From contig JAESIW010000137.1 of assembly GCA_016802295.1 (NCBI GenBank), forward strand, positions 2,496,111 to 2,560,110: a DNA stretch of 64,000 nucleotides, given 5' to 3'. The stretch comes from Brachionus rotundiformis. Its lineage: Eukaryota; Rotifera; Eurotatoria; Ploima; Brachionidae. Shown here one piece after another: positions 1 to 12,670 of the stretch. The notes beneath the pieces are model-generated. The model was given only the letters and a program-made list of their open reading frames with translations. It made no database searches and had not been told where the DNA came from. Numbering within the stretch: position 1 is the first letter of the stretch; every line of letters starts with the position of its first letter. The translations under genes and the position numbers were made by a program.

Positions 1-2050
1 TATAAAATAGCTCTTAGTATTATTAGTATTATCAATAGGTCAATTAAACATCAAACTCGAAAATTGTTCATTGAAAAAAAACTGACTCATTTAAAAGAAA
101 AGTTTCACTTTTTTTCTCTTCTATTAGACAACAAACATGTTAAGATTGACGAATGACTGGTAAACATGATTCATGAATTTTCTTTTAAACAAGACAAATT
201 TTTTGTAAAAAAATAATTCAAAAAAAAATAAATCGGACACCCGATAATTCAATGACTTCTACCATATAATACAGTACAAATCTTAAAAAAGTTATTTTTG
301 TATCAAACATTTTGAACATTTTGAGAACTTTTTTATTTTTTTAAATAAATCTGCAAGTCTGTTGATTTGTATTTTTTCTGCTTATTTAATATAATTGATA
401 ATTATAAAAATTAGATAATTAAGATTATGTATAAATAAAAGAAACTTAGAAAATTAAAATAAAGACAAAAAAATTTAAGTCATTCTGATAAATCGGTGAC
501 AGATCAATTATGAACCCTGAGGTTATTTAAGAAGATCTGGATTGAGTTTCCGAAAAATTTCCAAGAAGCTTGAAAATTATGGTTTAATCATCAGCTGTTT
601 TCCTATTTATAAAACTCGACAATAAATTTTATGTACCCAGTTTTTATTTCTTTTTCAATAAATTTGACAAAAAATAAAAACCCAAAAAATATATTTTTTT
701 TTGGGTTTTTAATACCCAAATAAGTAATATAAATACCCATTTAATAATAATCCTTTATAAAATATGCAGAAAATAAAAAATAGTGAAATTAGCACTGCTA
801 TCTTGAGTCATCAAAATAGAAATATTGACAGGGTTAATGGAGGAGTAGTAGTTTACAAAGGTAAAGTTATGAGCTTTGTCTTAGGTGTATATTTCTCGTT
901 AACACTAGAAAGCCCGACCAAAAAATAACAAAAATTTAAAAACTAATTTTTAAAAAAACTATCATAGAATAGCAACATTTTTTTTTGATATTCAATAAAG
1001 TCTCCATAAATCTATAAAATAAAATACTGAATATTAAATTCTGTTTCTGCATTCAAAAGATATTGAGATTTGAAATTTAAAAAAATGGGTCTAAAAAACC
1101 CGCCGGGTCTTCTAGTGTTAATCGACCCGGTCGACTAATAGACAATTATTTTCGGTGCATGAAACTAGACATAGCTTCATGATTGATGAATATCTTGATT
1201 TATTTATCTAAATCGTGTGATTTAAATTTAGAATAAAGAATTAATTTATTATGTAAGTTATTTTTTGCCATAATTATTGATTGATAGAAAATAGACGCTT
1301 TTTCTTACTTAGCAAATGAATATAAACAGTCATTTTTACCAAAGCTAAATGTAAACTAAACAATTTAAACCTAAAAATTGTTCTTAGTTATTTCTATTGG
1401 TGTTTAATAATCAAACACTCCCTAAATTCACCTGTATAATAAAACTTTTGATTTCAAGCTTCTATTTAATTTTAAACTAACTTTTTTAACTAAAAGAAAT
1501 TAAAAAGATTTGAATTAAATTTTCTATTTCTTTGTGTATTAAGTAGACGAAGACAAAGATAATTAATTTACTAGAATTGCCAATAAATTATAGGTATTTC
1601 TAAATAATTTTTAAATATTAGGAATCAATTTCTAATTTTAAAAAAATTTAGAAATGACAAATTTTATTTTTCCTTAAAAAAAATAACCCATATTATAATT
1701 TCCTAATTCGGACAAAAAATTATAGAAATTTATTGCGTAATAGAAAATTTAGATTAAGTGTAAGTACGTAGGGGTTAGTGTTTATCAAACTTGTTAAGGT
1801 AAATGAGAGTCGAAATTAACAACACCTTTAAAAATTTAAGTTATTGTGAAACGACCAGATCAGTATTTGTAATTTACATAATAAAAAATCATCGTTTATG
1901 ATTCTGAAGCCATGTATATGCATCTATTTCTTTTTATTTTTTGTTGCAATATTCTTATTTAAATTTTATTTCAAAATATTTTATCACGCTTTAAATTTAA
2001 AGATAATTGACTGATTAAGAATCATTTAATTGCTTTAAAAATAAAAAGTC
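1..2050. other. Gene-poor AT-rich region
   Basis: I see no convincing coding exon here. The stretch is poly-A/T rich with scattered stops in all frames. The one structured item is the short inverted-repeat element at 899-1121, described separately. The last 150 bases lead into the alanine aminotransferase gene and should hold its promoter, but no clear TATA box can be assigned. Confidence 0.6.
899..1121. mobile_element. piggyBac-type MITE (non-autonomous, 223 bp)
   Basis: The element starts TTAACACTAGAAAGCCCG at 899 and ends with the inverted counterpart CGGGTCTTCTAGTGTTAA at 1121. The outer 12 bases of the two ends match perfectly as an inverted repeat and are followed by imperfect CCCG-type sequence. 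Both ends sit on TTAA, the duplicated target of piggyBac transposases, and the CACTAGAA-type terminus resembles ends known in that superfamily. The inside is only AT-rich DNA without an ORF, so the element would depend on a transposase encoded elsewhere. A second GC-rich patch (ACCCGG) lies just outside the right end and is unexplained. Confidence 0.7.
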
Positions 2051-3920
2051 ATGTTGTGTAACAGTGGGAATAATGCAGTAAGACTACTGTCTTCGTTCCA
2101 AAATAAAATCTACGTACCAAGAGCATTATTGACTCAGGCTACCAACAATAATTTAGTTAGTTATCTTTTGATTTTAAAATAAAAATTGACTTTTTAAGCA
2201 AGTTTTTTATAAAATTTTTTTTAATATGTAAGAAGGGTACAAACCCACAATTAAAAATCAAAGAAAATGACTCAAAATCTCAAAAATGCCTGACTATGGA
2301 AACTTTAAGTTCGACAGTAAAAAATGTTCAGTATGCGGTACGAGGTAAAGTTGTCATTCGCGCAGGTGAACTAGAAAAAGAACTACAAAATGTAATAATT
2401 CATTTAATAAGACCAGTATATTTTATGAAAAAAATTTTCAAAATAAAAATCATTTTAGGGTGTTTCTAAACCTTTTGAGAGAGTAATTCGAGCAAATATT
2501 GGAGACTGCCATGCCACTGGTCAGAAGCCTATTACTTTTTTGAGACAAGTAATGGCTATATGTGCTTATCCAGATCTGTTAACAAGTGATCAATTTCCTG
2601 AAGATGCCAAACAAAAAGCAAAAGAATTATTGAATGCTTGTGGTGGAGGAAGTGTTGGAGCTTACACGGACAGTGCAGGTTTGGAAATAGTCAGGAAGCA
2701 TATTGCAGAATTTATAACTAACAGAGATGGAGGTATCTCATGCGATCAAGATAACATATTTTTGACAACTGGTGCAAGTGGTGGAATAAAAATAATGATG
2801 GAAATGCTTTTAAATGGACAGAATGAGAAGCCTGCGGGATTTATGATACCAATACCACAATATCCTCTTTATTCTGCTACAATTTCTGAATATAATGCTG
2901 AACAGATTGGATATTATTTGGACGAAGACAACAATTGGAGCTTGAGTATTGACGAACTGGAAAGATCCTATCAAGAATCGTTGAATCGTTGTCAACCAAA
3001 AGCAATCTGCATCATAAATCCAGGAAATCCAACTGGTCAAGTACTTAGTTTGGAGAATATGCAACAAATAGTAAAATGGGCTTATGAAAAACGACTATTT
3101 ATCTTGGCTGATGAGGTAACATCATTTTATTTCAAAAATAGAAAATTTTTTTCGACTCAAAGTTTAACTTGGTCAAATATTAAAAGGTCTATCAAGACAA
3201 TGTGTATGCTGAAGGAATGAAGTTTCATTCGTTCAAGAAAGTAGCAGCCGAATTAGGTCATCCATATTCCCAAATAGAGATAGCTTCGTTTTATTCGACA
3301 AGCAAAGGCTTTATGGGAGAATGTGGTGCTAGGGCTGGTTACTTTGAAGTAGTAAACATGGATGCTGATGTCAAGGCTGAATTGAAAAAGCTATCATCAG
3401 CCCAATTGTGTAGTTCAGTATTAGGCCAAGTTTGTATGGATACAATTGTCAGTCCACCCAAACCAGGTGAACCGTCTTATGAGTTGTTCATGAAAGAAAA
3501 AGAGCAAGTTTTGAGTAGCTTGAAGGAAAAAGCACAACTTGTGACTCAATTGTTGAACAAAATTGAGGGAGTAAAATGTAACCCAGTCCAAGGAGCTATG
3601 TACGCTTTTCCTCAAATAGCCATTCCACCAAGAGCTATTCAACATGCCAAGGTAATTTAGAAACAAAATTTTGGCATAAAACAAATTGATTTAATTTAAA
3701 AATCAAATAAATAAAGGAGAATGGCATGGAACCGGACATGTTTTATTGCTTGGAATTAATTGACAAGACTGGCATTTGTGTCGTTCCAGGTTCAGGTTTT
3801 CATCAAAAACCAGGAACCTATCATTTTAGAACCACCATTTTACCACCAACCGACCAAATTAAATCACTTTTGTCAGAATTTGAGAAATTTCATTTGAATT
3901 TTTTATTTAAATGGATGTAA
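2051..3920 (+). CDS. GPT2: Alanine aminotransferase, mitochondrial type (GPT2-like)
   Basis: PLP enzyme interconverting alanine + 2-oxoglutarate and pyruvate + glutamate. Core exons are 2264-2391 (start uncertain), 2459-3115, 3187-3651 and 3717-3920, all phase-consistent. They read through QYAVRG, ANIGD, GQKPITFLRQVMA, NPGNPTGQ, the PLP-lysine motif STSKG, NPVQGAMY and the C-terminal VVPGSGF...TYHFR block. An upstream exon at 2051-about 2155 starts MLCNSGNNAVRLLSS, which is basic and amphipathic like a mitochondrial presequence. It joins by a roughly 80-base intron to a piece reading KCLTMETL, matching the LTLES region that precedes the core in vertebrate GPT2. The exact splice (donor 2156 or 2160, acceptor 2232, 2235 or 2263) is uncertain. 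The Met at 2296 could start a cytosolic form of about 473 residues; the long form is about 520-530, the usual GPT2 length. Confidence 0.9.
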
Positions 3921-4376
3921 TTATCAAAAAAATTTTTATTTATAAACAACTGATTGTTTTCAATCAATTGTACAATCAATATATTTTAACCTATAAATCA
4001 AATTAGAAACAATAAATTTTTTCTTTAAAAATATTTTTTTAATTAATTGTTTGTTTTTAATTAACTGATCATTAAAAACCTAATATTGCTTTAACAATTA
4101 CAATAAGGCAAATTAAATTTTAGAGTTAATCCTTAACTCAAAAAATGTGCTTTTTCAGCACATAATGAAGCACATTTTCATTCTTTCTTAAATAATTTAC
4201 TAAATAAAAAATTTTCTTAATCATTCCAGACTCTAATTGTCTATTAAGTAAAAAAATCAATCAAAATTTAGCTCTTAAAGCACTAAATACAATTGTGTAG
4301 ATTGTTTTTAGTACTTAAGTACGATTTAATTTAGAAATTTTGTGAAAATTATTTAAATTAACCACGGGTATAACAG
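3921..4376. other. Intergenic spacer
   Basis: AT-rich DNA between two same-strand genes. It holds a GTGC/GCAC hairpin-like pair around 4146-4176 (TGTGCTTTTTCAGCACATAATGAAGCACATTTT), which may be the 3' end signal region of the aminotransferase gene. No coding exon is visible. Confidence 0.5.
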
Positions 4377-7078
4377 ATGGAATTGAATCAAGAATCTAAC
4401 TCAAGAATAATTGAAGAAATTTTATTGACCTCCGAAGAAGAAGCAGAAGAAATACTTATAGATAGTGATACAAATGATAGCTCAGAAGCGGTACGGTCAA
4501 ATCCATCAAAGCTAGAAAAACGTCAACTAAAATTTTCCTATGATGAAATATCCAGCAATACACTTGACTCTGATATTAATCCAGCTTCTGAGTCCAATTT
4601 CATAATACCACATTCAGATTCCGATACAATCAATTTAGAATTGATTGAGGATCAATACGATTCATTAAAGGAGTCCGATAACTCGTCAAACCATTGTATA
4701 ACAGAAGAGGTTGCCAAAAGTTTTCTTATTGTCAACCGGTCATTAAAGCTAGATGAAAATAACAACATTAATTACTCACTACCCTCAACTAGTACGCCTT
4801 GTAATTCAGACAGCTCTCGGCTTTTGAGTCGCTTTAATGACCTAAAGCTTCTACAGCCATGTACTGTGGTACTTCACCGAGTGACAGAAAGCGTAATTCA
4901 AAGTTTCAAACCAAAGCTTAAGCGAAAATACGAAATAACTTACAAGGATGATGAGTTTACATGGTCAAGCATTTCAAATGGTCAGAAAAAAAAGTACTGT
5001 AAGAAAAGTCCAAGCTCAAACTCATTGAGTACTTCAATTTCGACCAGTTCAATCACTTCAGTTAAACCAAAAACCAAAAAAAGTGCAGCAAAAAAGCCAA
5101 AACGAGCCAAAAAAACAAAAGAATGTTTTAATGAGTCAATCGAGCCCAAATTGACAGAAATTCTTGATGAAGAGACCAATTTTGGATTCGAAAAATTCAA
5201 TTACACCTGCCAAATATCTGACAATGATAGAATTAAGCTTAAAATATGTAAATCACAGACTAATAAAGATATTCAAGGTGAAAACGAGGAAGGCTCAAAT
5301 CATACAATAATGTTAGCATCATCGCGATCCAGTTCTCCGACCAAATTCGAGACTGTTGCCTCTAAAATAATAATCCAACCTAGTACAAAAAGTGAGTTTA
5401 CCACAGCTAATGAAACAGCTAAATTGCCACAAAAAAAAGATGAAATGGTCAAAAAACCAAATCCCAAAGTCAATAAACCGAAAAAATCCAAAATTATATC
5501 CAAAAAAAAGATAAACAATTTAAAAAAGCATAAGGAGGATTTTTCACTTAAAAAGTCTTTATTTGAAAATATGAGTGATAGAGTTTTTGATCGGACTTAT
5601 AGAATACCAAAATTAAATCAAAAGGCTGATGAAAATGACCCCAACATTTTGGACTTAGATAGAACAACAAAGCAACCCAATGAAAAGAATAAAAAAAAAA
5701 CTAAAAAAAAGTCTAACGAAAATAGAATAACCAAAGAAAAACCAACCACTCCTGTTCCCATTAAAGAAAATACTATTGAAAATACGAAACGAAATAAAAA
5801 ATATAAAAAAACTCTTGAGATAATGAGTAGAGACCAAATCCCTAAATTGAAAGACTTGAAAAAAAAAAGAGCTGAATATAATCTCTCAATTGGTGCCAAG
5901 TATCCATACTTTAGTCTAATGTACATGATTGATGACTATGTTAAAAGAATGTCCACAGTGGCGTGTCTCGACTTTAATTTGCTTATAAACAACTGTCCGG
6001 TAGAGGATTCCGAACTTAGCATTACAAGCCTAAATAGGGATGAACAAATTCAGCTATGTAGACTTATTTCCAGAAGTGCAGGCATGGTTAATCAGTTCGA
6101 GATGGTCAACATGGATCCGATGCTTAGAGAGTATCCAGAAGCATGCGATTTTTCATCGCCTGAATTTATCAACTCTGACATGGATGATGAGTACTTTTTG
6201 AATCTTATCGATGATCTGACCATGTCTGAGGCCTATATTTTGTACAAAAGGTTTCTATCGCGTTTAAATTCACCATTCAGGTCCGTCGAACATGCTAGAG
6301 TAGCCAATTCTGAATTATCTACTTTATATATTACATTTGAAAATGATCACCTGATAGAAAGCTCAGATTTATCAATTGAATCCGTGGTTGTATCTTCGTT
6401 GCACAGGTTTATTTTAAAATTTGATAAAATTAATTTTTACTTATTTTATTTTTTTTGAAGACCCTTGAAAAAATTTTCAACTTTAAGAAATGATGTGCAT
6501 CTAAATTGTGTTTATACTGATGAAGATTCTAATTCAAGTAATCATAAATTAGTTGTTAGTGCTGAGAACTATGATTTAATACGAGAAAAAGTAATTAAGA
6601 AAATGAGAAAAATGTTATTAATTATTTGATTAAAAAAATTTTAGTTGAACGATGATGAACTTGTGAATAAAATGTACACTAAATCTGTATATGAGAAATA
6701 TTGCCATGAAAAAATGCCAATGCAAGTTTTAATAGGAAAAATTTTAATTTAATTAATTATTTGTTAATTTTTAAAGAGATTTTTACAAGCAGTGTGTCAC
6801 ACATGTTAATCCAAAGCCAAAAAATGATGATGAAAGAGCAGAAAGGTTCTTAGGACATCGAACTTACATAAGATCAAAAAGAGGGTAAGCTTTAAACACT
6901 TTATAAAAATTTAAAATCTATTAATTAATTTTAAAATTTATTTTTAAGTGAAATGAGATTAGCAAGAAAGCATAAAATTTTAAATGATTATGAGTTTGAG
7001 GAAAGACTTTTGAGGCTTCAAACTGAACAAGAAATACAAATTGATTTTAGTCAGTTTACTAAAAGTTTAAAAAATTAA
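4377..7078 (+). CDS. Unrecognised Ser/Lys-rich protein with conserved C-terminal region
   Basis: Five exons: 4377-6406, 6461-6590, 6645-6721, 6777-6884 and 6949-7078. Together they are phase-consistent and encode about 824 residues. The first 500 residues are low complexity: acidic/serine-rich at the start, then a strongly lysine-rich, nuclear-looking region with poly-K runs (KPKTKKSAAKKPKRAKK). From about residue 510 (KYPYFSLMYMIDDYV) the sequence looks like a folded conserved domain and continues through the small exons (LVVSAENYDLI, DFYKQCVTHVNPKPK, GHRTYIRSKRGEMRLARKHK). The third intron only keeps the reading frame with a GC-AG splice: donor GCAAGT at 6722 and acceptor AG at 6775-6776. 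I do not recognise the family. A nuclear, perhaps chromatin- or RNA-associated role is a guess from composition alone. Confidence 0.75.
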
Positions 7079-8643
7079 AATTTTGTTTTTGGTTTTCGAA
7101 AATTTGACCTTTAACTTTATTTTTGTAGATATTTACTATTGCATATTAAATTAATAAATCAAATTTAAGATTTAATAATCTATTTTTTATTAAACATTAC
7201 TAAAGTAATTAAAACTATTGTATTATCTTAAGGAAATTTTTTCTTTTAAGATACTTCAACAGTTTGAAATTCTTCTTAAAAAAAATTAGGAACTTCTATT
7301 GTAAGATTTTAACTTAATAGTTTAAATTAGAATTAATTTTGTTAATTATTTAATTTAGTCGGTAATATTTAGTAATATTTAGTTTAACTAATGGTCAAAA
7401 GAAAAATACATTTTGATTATTAAATTGGAAATGAAGTAAAAAGAATTACTAATTTTTTTCAAAAAGAAAATATACTCATCTTTTGAATTTAAAAATTTAT
7501 GAAAAAAATAATTCTTAAAATGTTATTCTTAATATCTTTATTAAAACTTTTTTGCCAGAATTCAAAAAAAGCAGCAACAAGAGGTTGATAGTAAGCGTTT
7601 GGTAGAGCAACAGACCGAAATGGCTCGCAAACAAGTCGAACTTTAAAACAAAAGCAAAAACTTCAACAAGAAAAGCTAAACAAATTAATGCTGCCTTCTC
7701 ACGCACAATGGGCTAAGCAGCAATCTTCTCAACTTCTGAATGTGGACTTTAAATTTTTTTTGCACCAACAAGCTCTGGAGCAAAAATTTTTTTATGATAA
7801 AAAAAAATATATTGATAAAAAATGTCCATTTGTCTTATTTTCTCAAGTTTCCGTTCAAATTTAGCAAAAAATAAGAAGGCTAGTGACTGTCAGTATATCA
7901 ATGGTTTACTTTTTTTAATGGGATCAAATTGTTTTTTGGTATGAAAGGATTTTTTATCTAGATCAATATAAAAGAGATACAAATACAAAAAGGAAAATCT
8001 ATTTTTTAATAGCTTGTGATGAATACTGATGTATTGTTCTGTATCGAAAATTTTTACCAAAAGTGACAAGTTGCTTCTGGCCCAAGTCATCAAATAAATA
8101 GAAATTTAAGATCAATGAGTTGTGAAAAATCGATGTCAAAAAATATTCTGAATTTAATTATTAATTAATTACAGCTATATTTTAAATGATTAAATATTTA
8201 TCAAATTGATATAACTCTGATTTATGGAATTTAACTTTTAACGAATTTTTTTAATCTAGATTAAAAAATGTTCATCTCATCTGATTGATAATTAGTTATT
8301 TCTTTTAAATTATAAAAGTGAAACATGTATTATTCAATGGTTTGTTATATTTTCTCGAAAATTCTATGTAAAAAATATTTTTTGAACTATCAATTAGTAT
8401 TGATTTCGTGGACAGATTAGATAATCATTTTATTTCAGAGAATTGATCAATATATCTTAAAAAATAGCATTATTTAAACTTAAGTAAATTTAAGTTTTTT
8501 ATTATCCTCAATAACAATAAAATTTGATACTATGACAACATAATAAATTAAAGAAATAGGATTCTTGATTGCAAATTTTGAATGTTTTTATGAATTAAAT
8601 TAAAGTTTTCTATTAGACCGTCTAATTTGATCAATCATTCAAA
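7079..8643. other. Intergenic region with one exon-like fragment
   Basis: Mostly AT-rich DNA without sustained open frames. The exception is the glutamine-rich fragment at 7559-7760, listed separately. The last 100 bases lead into the cyclic-nucleotide-binding gene. Confidence 0.5.
7559..7760 (+). pseudogene. Broken GIGYF-like Gln-rich exon fragment
   Basis: After a good 3' splice site (TTTTTTTGCCAG ending at 7558) the plus strand reads IQKKQQQEVDSKRL and EMARKQVEL, then hits a stop at about 7643. In the next frame it continues at once as LKQKQKLQQEKLNKL and MLPSHAQWAKQQSSQLLN. The two halves form one continuous Q/K/E-rich coiled segment resembling the region of GIGYF (GYF-domain translational repressors) around a 'P-x-AQWAKQQS' motif; that match is from memory. 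A one-frame shift at about 7640 breaks the reading. The retained splice acceptor suggests a duplicated genomic exon rather than a retrocopy. A sequencing error in a live exon is the alternative, but no flanking exons were found. Confidence 0.5.
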
Positions 8644-11178
8644 ATGGCTCTTGTTCCTAAAAATACCGAGTTGAGTCAAAGCTCATCGAGACTATTTGAT
8701 AAAGCTTTCTCTAAGTTGAAGGGTCATAATGATAAAAACACACTTTTTCCGGTAATTAACGATCATTCTATCCAGAAAATAAACTACTCAAGTATAAAAC
8801 AAAGATTAGGAAATATCAATTTTAATTTTAATTTAAATTTAGTGGATAGATCCCAGGAGAAACCTGAAATTAATTTTAAACAGTTAGAATGGCTATTAGA
8901 CTTGGAGAAAAATACTAACGATAGGTTTGATTATAAAATTTAAGACAACTGTTTATATAATCTTTTATATACAAAATAGAAATGAATATCATCAATCTTT
9001 TATGCAAAATTACAAGAAAATATTTCTTGAAGAAAAAACAGAAAAAGAAAAAAAAAATGAAAGGTATTTTTGAATTAATGTTTTTAATAAAGCTGAATTA
9101 AGTTTTAATTTAAGTGATAAAATTTGGAAAAGATTATTGAAGCCGAAAGTGACAGAATTTCGCAAATCTAATCCTCAAAAGTTATTATCTATTAAAAACC
9201 ACGAAAATAGTGAAGATAGTGATGATAACAATCTTAATGTTTATGAAGTAGATACACATAATATTGGTCTTTATTTGGAAAAAATACACCATAAAACAGA
9301 TGAAATCGTAGATCCTTACTTGAAAAAGCTTGAATCAATAAAAAATTTGAGAAAAATTCTCAAAAAATAGTAAAACGAATAACTTAACAACTTTTTTATT
9401 TTTAATTACTTTTATTTTTTAGCCCATTCGAGAGAAAAGATGAAGATAATTTTCAAATTTATGAAATTTTAAAAAATTTTGATGAATTTTTAAGCGTGCT
9501 GCCACCAATTCAGAGAAATGATAAGCTTCTTTTGCAAAGATTATGTGGCTATGCACAATTGGAAACTGTTTCTATAAAATCTACACCTGGTTGGCACCTA
9601 TTCTTATGCTTACCTTAGTTTATCTTAGCTCTTAATAATTTTTTTTCAAGTATTTGGAAATTTCGGACTTTACATGGTTTTAAAAGGATCTGTTAAGCCG
9701 CTGTCGATTCCACATTTAAATCAATTTTTCACAAAGCTTAGACCTGTAACTCCGGAAGCTTCAGAAAATGGACCGATTGTAAAGTTTATTGATATTATAT
9801 ATTTAAAAAAAAATTAAAAAACATAAAAAATAAAAGCATTCATTTCTTAATTAGGAAAATTGAGAATTCAAAACTTTTTAAATTAAAACATTTTTTACAG
9901 CTTCTGATTATAAGAAGAAAGTTGTGAGGATGATATTTTTATATTTAAAATTTTATGATTTTTTAACTCTCATTCTTTAACTTTGGGGATAAATAGTGAA
10001 TTTTAGCTTGGTGTTGGCTCATGTTTTGGAACTTTATCGCATCTTTATGGAAGAGAAATGACCACAAGGTAATTGTATTATTATAGTATTAATAAATAAA
10101 ATTAAGAAAATTTTAAAGAATGTTCCGAGTTATTACCGATGATGACAAGTGCGAATTCCTCAAGATTTCAATCACTAATTACGAAAAGATTTTCAAGGTA
10201 AAATGAAATTTTTATTAATTAAAAAAAAAATAATTAAAAAACTATTTTTTGCTATTTTTTGTCTCTAAAATGTTTCAATTTCAATTAATTATCTCTTATC
10301 AAACAACAGTGATGAGAAAACTTAATTAATTCTATGTAACTGATACTTTATAATTTCATTAGAGTGAGCCTTAAGAACTAGATGATTTCAAAAGAATTAT
10401 AAAAGAATAATATTTTAATTAATATGATAATAATAAAGTTATATTGTTATTTAAAAGAAAATTAGCGATGAAGAACGTGAAGCCAAAATACAGGCAATAA
10501 AAATGTGTAAAGGATACAACTCCTGGCCTAAGCATACAATAGAAGAACTAATAGAAGTATTCGAATGGAAAACGTTTTTACCAAACACAAGTAACCCAAT
10601 ATAATTAGCAGCATTATGTAATTATGGAATTATTTTTTAGTTTTAACAAGCGAAGGATATAGGTGTCCATTTATCGGTTTTATCAACAAGGGTGAATGCC
10701 ATGTTTTGCGTAAAGTAGATGTTCCCTTCTTTAACAAGAAAATCGGGAAAAAAGAAAAACGCATGAAACAGGTTGTAATTGGTAAAATGAACGAAACTGA
10801 TTCTTTTGGTGAGTTTAGTGTGACTCTGAAAGAGCCGATGACATGCTCAATTGTGACTCAAACAATATGTAAATTGGGAATTATTCCGTATGATAAAATA
10901 TCAAGTAAAAATGCGGAATATACACCTTGTATTAAACTAAATTTTTTATTTTAGAATTAGATAATATAACGTTGCGCCTATTGCTGCAGACAAGCACACG
11001 AAATTTTGCTGACTTGTCACAAAAGTATATATACGAAAAGTTTATTGATCAGGAAAAGAAAAAAGAATGGAAAGACTTTAAAAATGTTGTGGTCAACGAT
11101 GTAATTGAAAAGTATGGTATAATTGCCGGAAATGGAAAATTTAAAACTGCGAACGATGCTCAACTGGAATCGAAATAA
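8644..11178 (+). CDS. Cyclic-nucleotide-binding-domain protein (CNBD1/CNBD2-like)
   Basis: Ten exons: 8644-8924, 8980-9063, 9103-9369, 9423-9589, 9651-9778, 10007-10068, 10119-10197, 10458-10590, 10641-10904 and 10955-11178. Their lengths sum to 1689 bases, 562 residues, with every junction phase-consistent. The N-terminal third is charged and unstructured. The first cNMP-binding fold runs from about LPPIQRNDKLLLQRLCGYAQ through FGNFGLYMVLKGSV and SCFGTLSHLYGRE. A second runs from about PFIGFINKGECHVLRKV through TDSFGEFSVTLKEPMTCSIVTQ. The phosphate-binding cassette (FGE-x6-RxA in canonical domains) keeps FGE in the second domain, but the arginine position reads K-E-P-M, so ligand binding may be lost. 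Such double-cNBD proteins are typically testis or cilium associated in animals; that role is inference. The 9899-9926 stretch has a splice-like acceptor but does not fit the frame and was left in the intron. Confidence 0.8.
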
Positions 11179-12670
11179 ATTAAAATTTGTACATTTAGAT
11201 TGAAAAAATTATTTTATTAATTTTGTTTTGTATTTTGAAATAAAATGAATAAATTAGTGAATTTAAATCAAAGCGAAGAAAAATATTAAATTTTGATTTT
11301 ATAACAATTGCTTTTATCATTTAAAGTTTTCGAACTATATTTTAAATATTTCTGATTTGTTTAAGCCATAAAGCAAAAATTAAAAGGAAATAGATATTTT
11401 TTTTGTATCAAGTAAAGTTGCTTAAATATCAAGCATTTTAAAGAACTAAATTATTCCTTTAGGTAAAAAAGTTATTCAAGTTTATCTGAATTGAACGATC
11501 AAATTGAAAGTAACTTCCCAACCCCTAGTTTTTATATAAACATTAGATATAAAAAAAAACCTCATAATAAACCAAATAATCACCTTAAAATTTCTTTCTG
11601 TTCTCAAATTAATGGGTCTAATTCTTTTTGGTCAAGTAAAATACGTATTTTTGTTAGTAAGAATAATTAGACAATGGAGTATTGAGTTATTTCATTTTTT
11701 TGTTCATATTTAATTATTTTCATAGAAATAAACAAATTTGAATTGCGAGTTTCTTTTTTTATAAATTTTTAATAAAGAAAGCTGCAAAAATAAATTAATT
11801 GATCTTAGATTATTAATTATTAATTGTATATTAATATAACGATTGCAAGGCTGCATTCAATCATTTAATAATATTAAATTAATGAAGATGGAAACTTAAT
11901 TTTTTGCTCAATTTTACAAAGCGTTTTGTGTAAAAAATCAATCTAATTTAAATTATATTTTAAAATTTGAAAAATACATTTACTCATTTAAAAATATATT
12001 TAGAATTTTTAAAATAAAATTATTTATATTAAAGAAAAAAGAATAATGCTTGAGGTCTTTTCAATTTGTCGAGAGTTTCATGTTATCATAATCAATAATT
12101 TTAAAATTAATTAGCATTGGCTTTTTTTTTGGATGTATTTTGAAATTCAAATTATTTACGAGTATAATAAAATTAATAATTTTAACTTTACTTGATTTTT
12201 AATGATATAAGCAGCTTAAATCGGCTTCGCCTCCTTCGAATTTGTTTGTTTTCTGAATGAACAAAAATTATATTTTGTGAATATATTTATATTTATTATT
12301 ATATTTAAGCTAAATCTATTAGTTTCACTAATATTTCTTTTTTTAAGTTTTTGGGGAAAAAAAATTTAATAGATGGCAAAATCGGCTGCGCCTTGCTCAT
12401 TCTTTTTAAAAGTATTTTTTCTCTAAATTATGGTAATTAAATTTCAAATTTAAAATAAAATTACATTTAATATTGAGTAATTAGATCAAATTTAATTGTT
12501 TTATATATATATGATTTTTCATCACATTAAAAAGAAAGTTTGAGGATTAAATTTCTTAAATTCAACTAAATTGATTAAATGATCTTGTTTAACTTACTTT
12601 AGCAATCAGATATAGCATTTATATTTATTTTAATTTTTTATTAAAAAAAATTAGTGCCCCTTTGAAGAAA
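11179..12670. other. Intergenic AT-rich region
   Basis: No coding exon found. Two short GC-richer words recur about 150 bases apart (AAATCGGCTTCGCCT near 12218 and AAATCGGCTGCGCCT near 12379), possibly remnants of a repeat. Otherwise only poly-A/T tracts, including a (TA)n run near 12504. Confidence 0.5.

Noticed and set aside
7515..7706. Leu/Phe-rich minus-strand open frame that could look like a membrane protein
   Set aside because: It is the reverse of the Gln/Lys-rich GIGYF-like fragment on the plus strand, which explains the composition.
9899..9926. Possible extra 23-base exon in the cyclic-nucleotide-binding gene after a good acceptor
   Set aside because: Including it breaks the reading phase into the next exon; omitting it gives a whole-codon sum for all ten exons.
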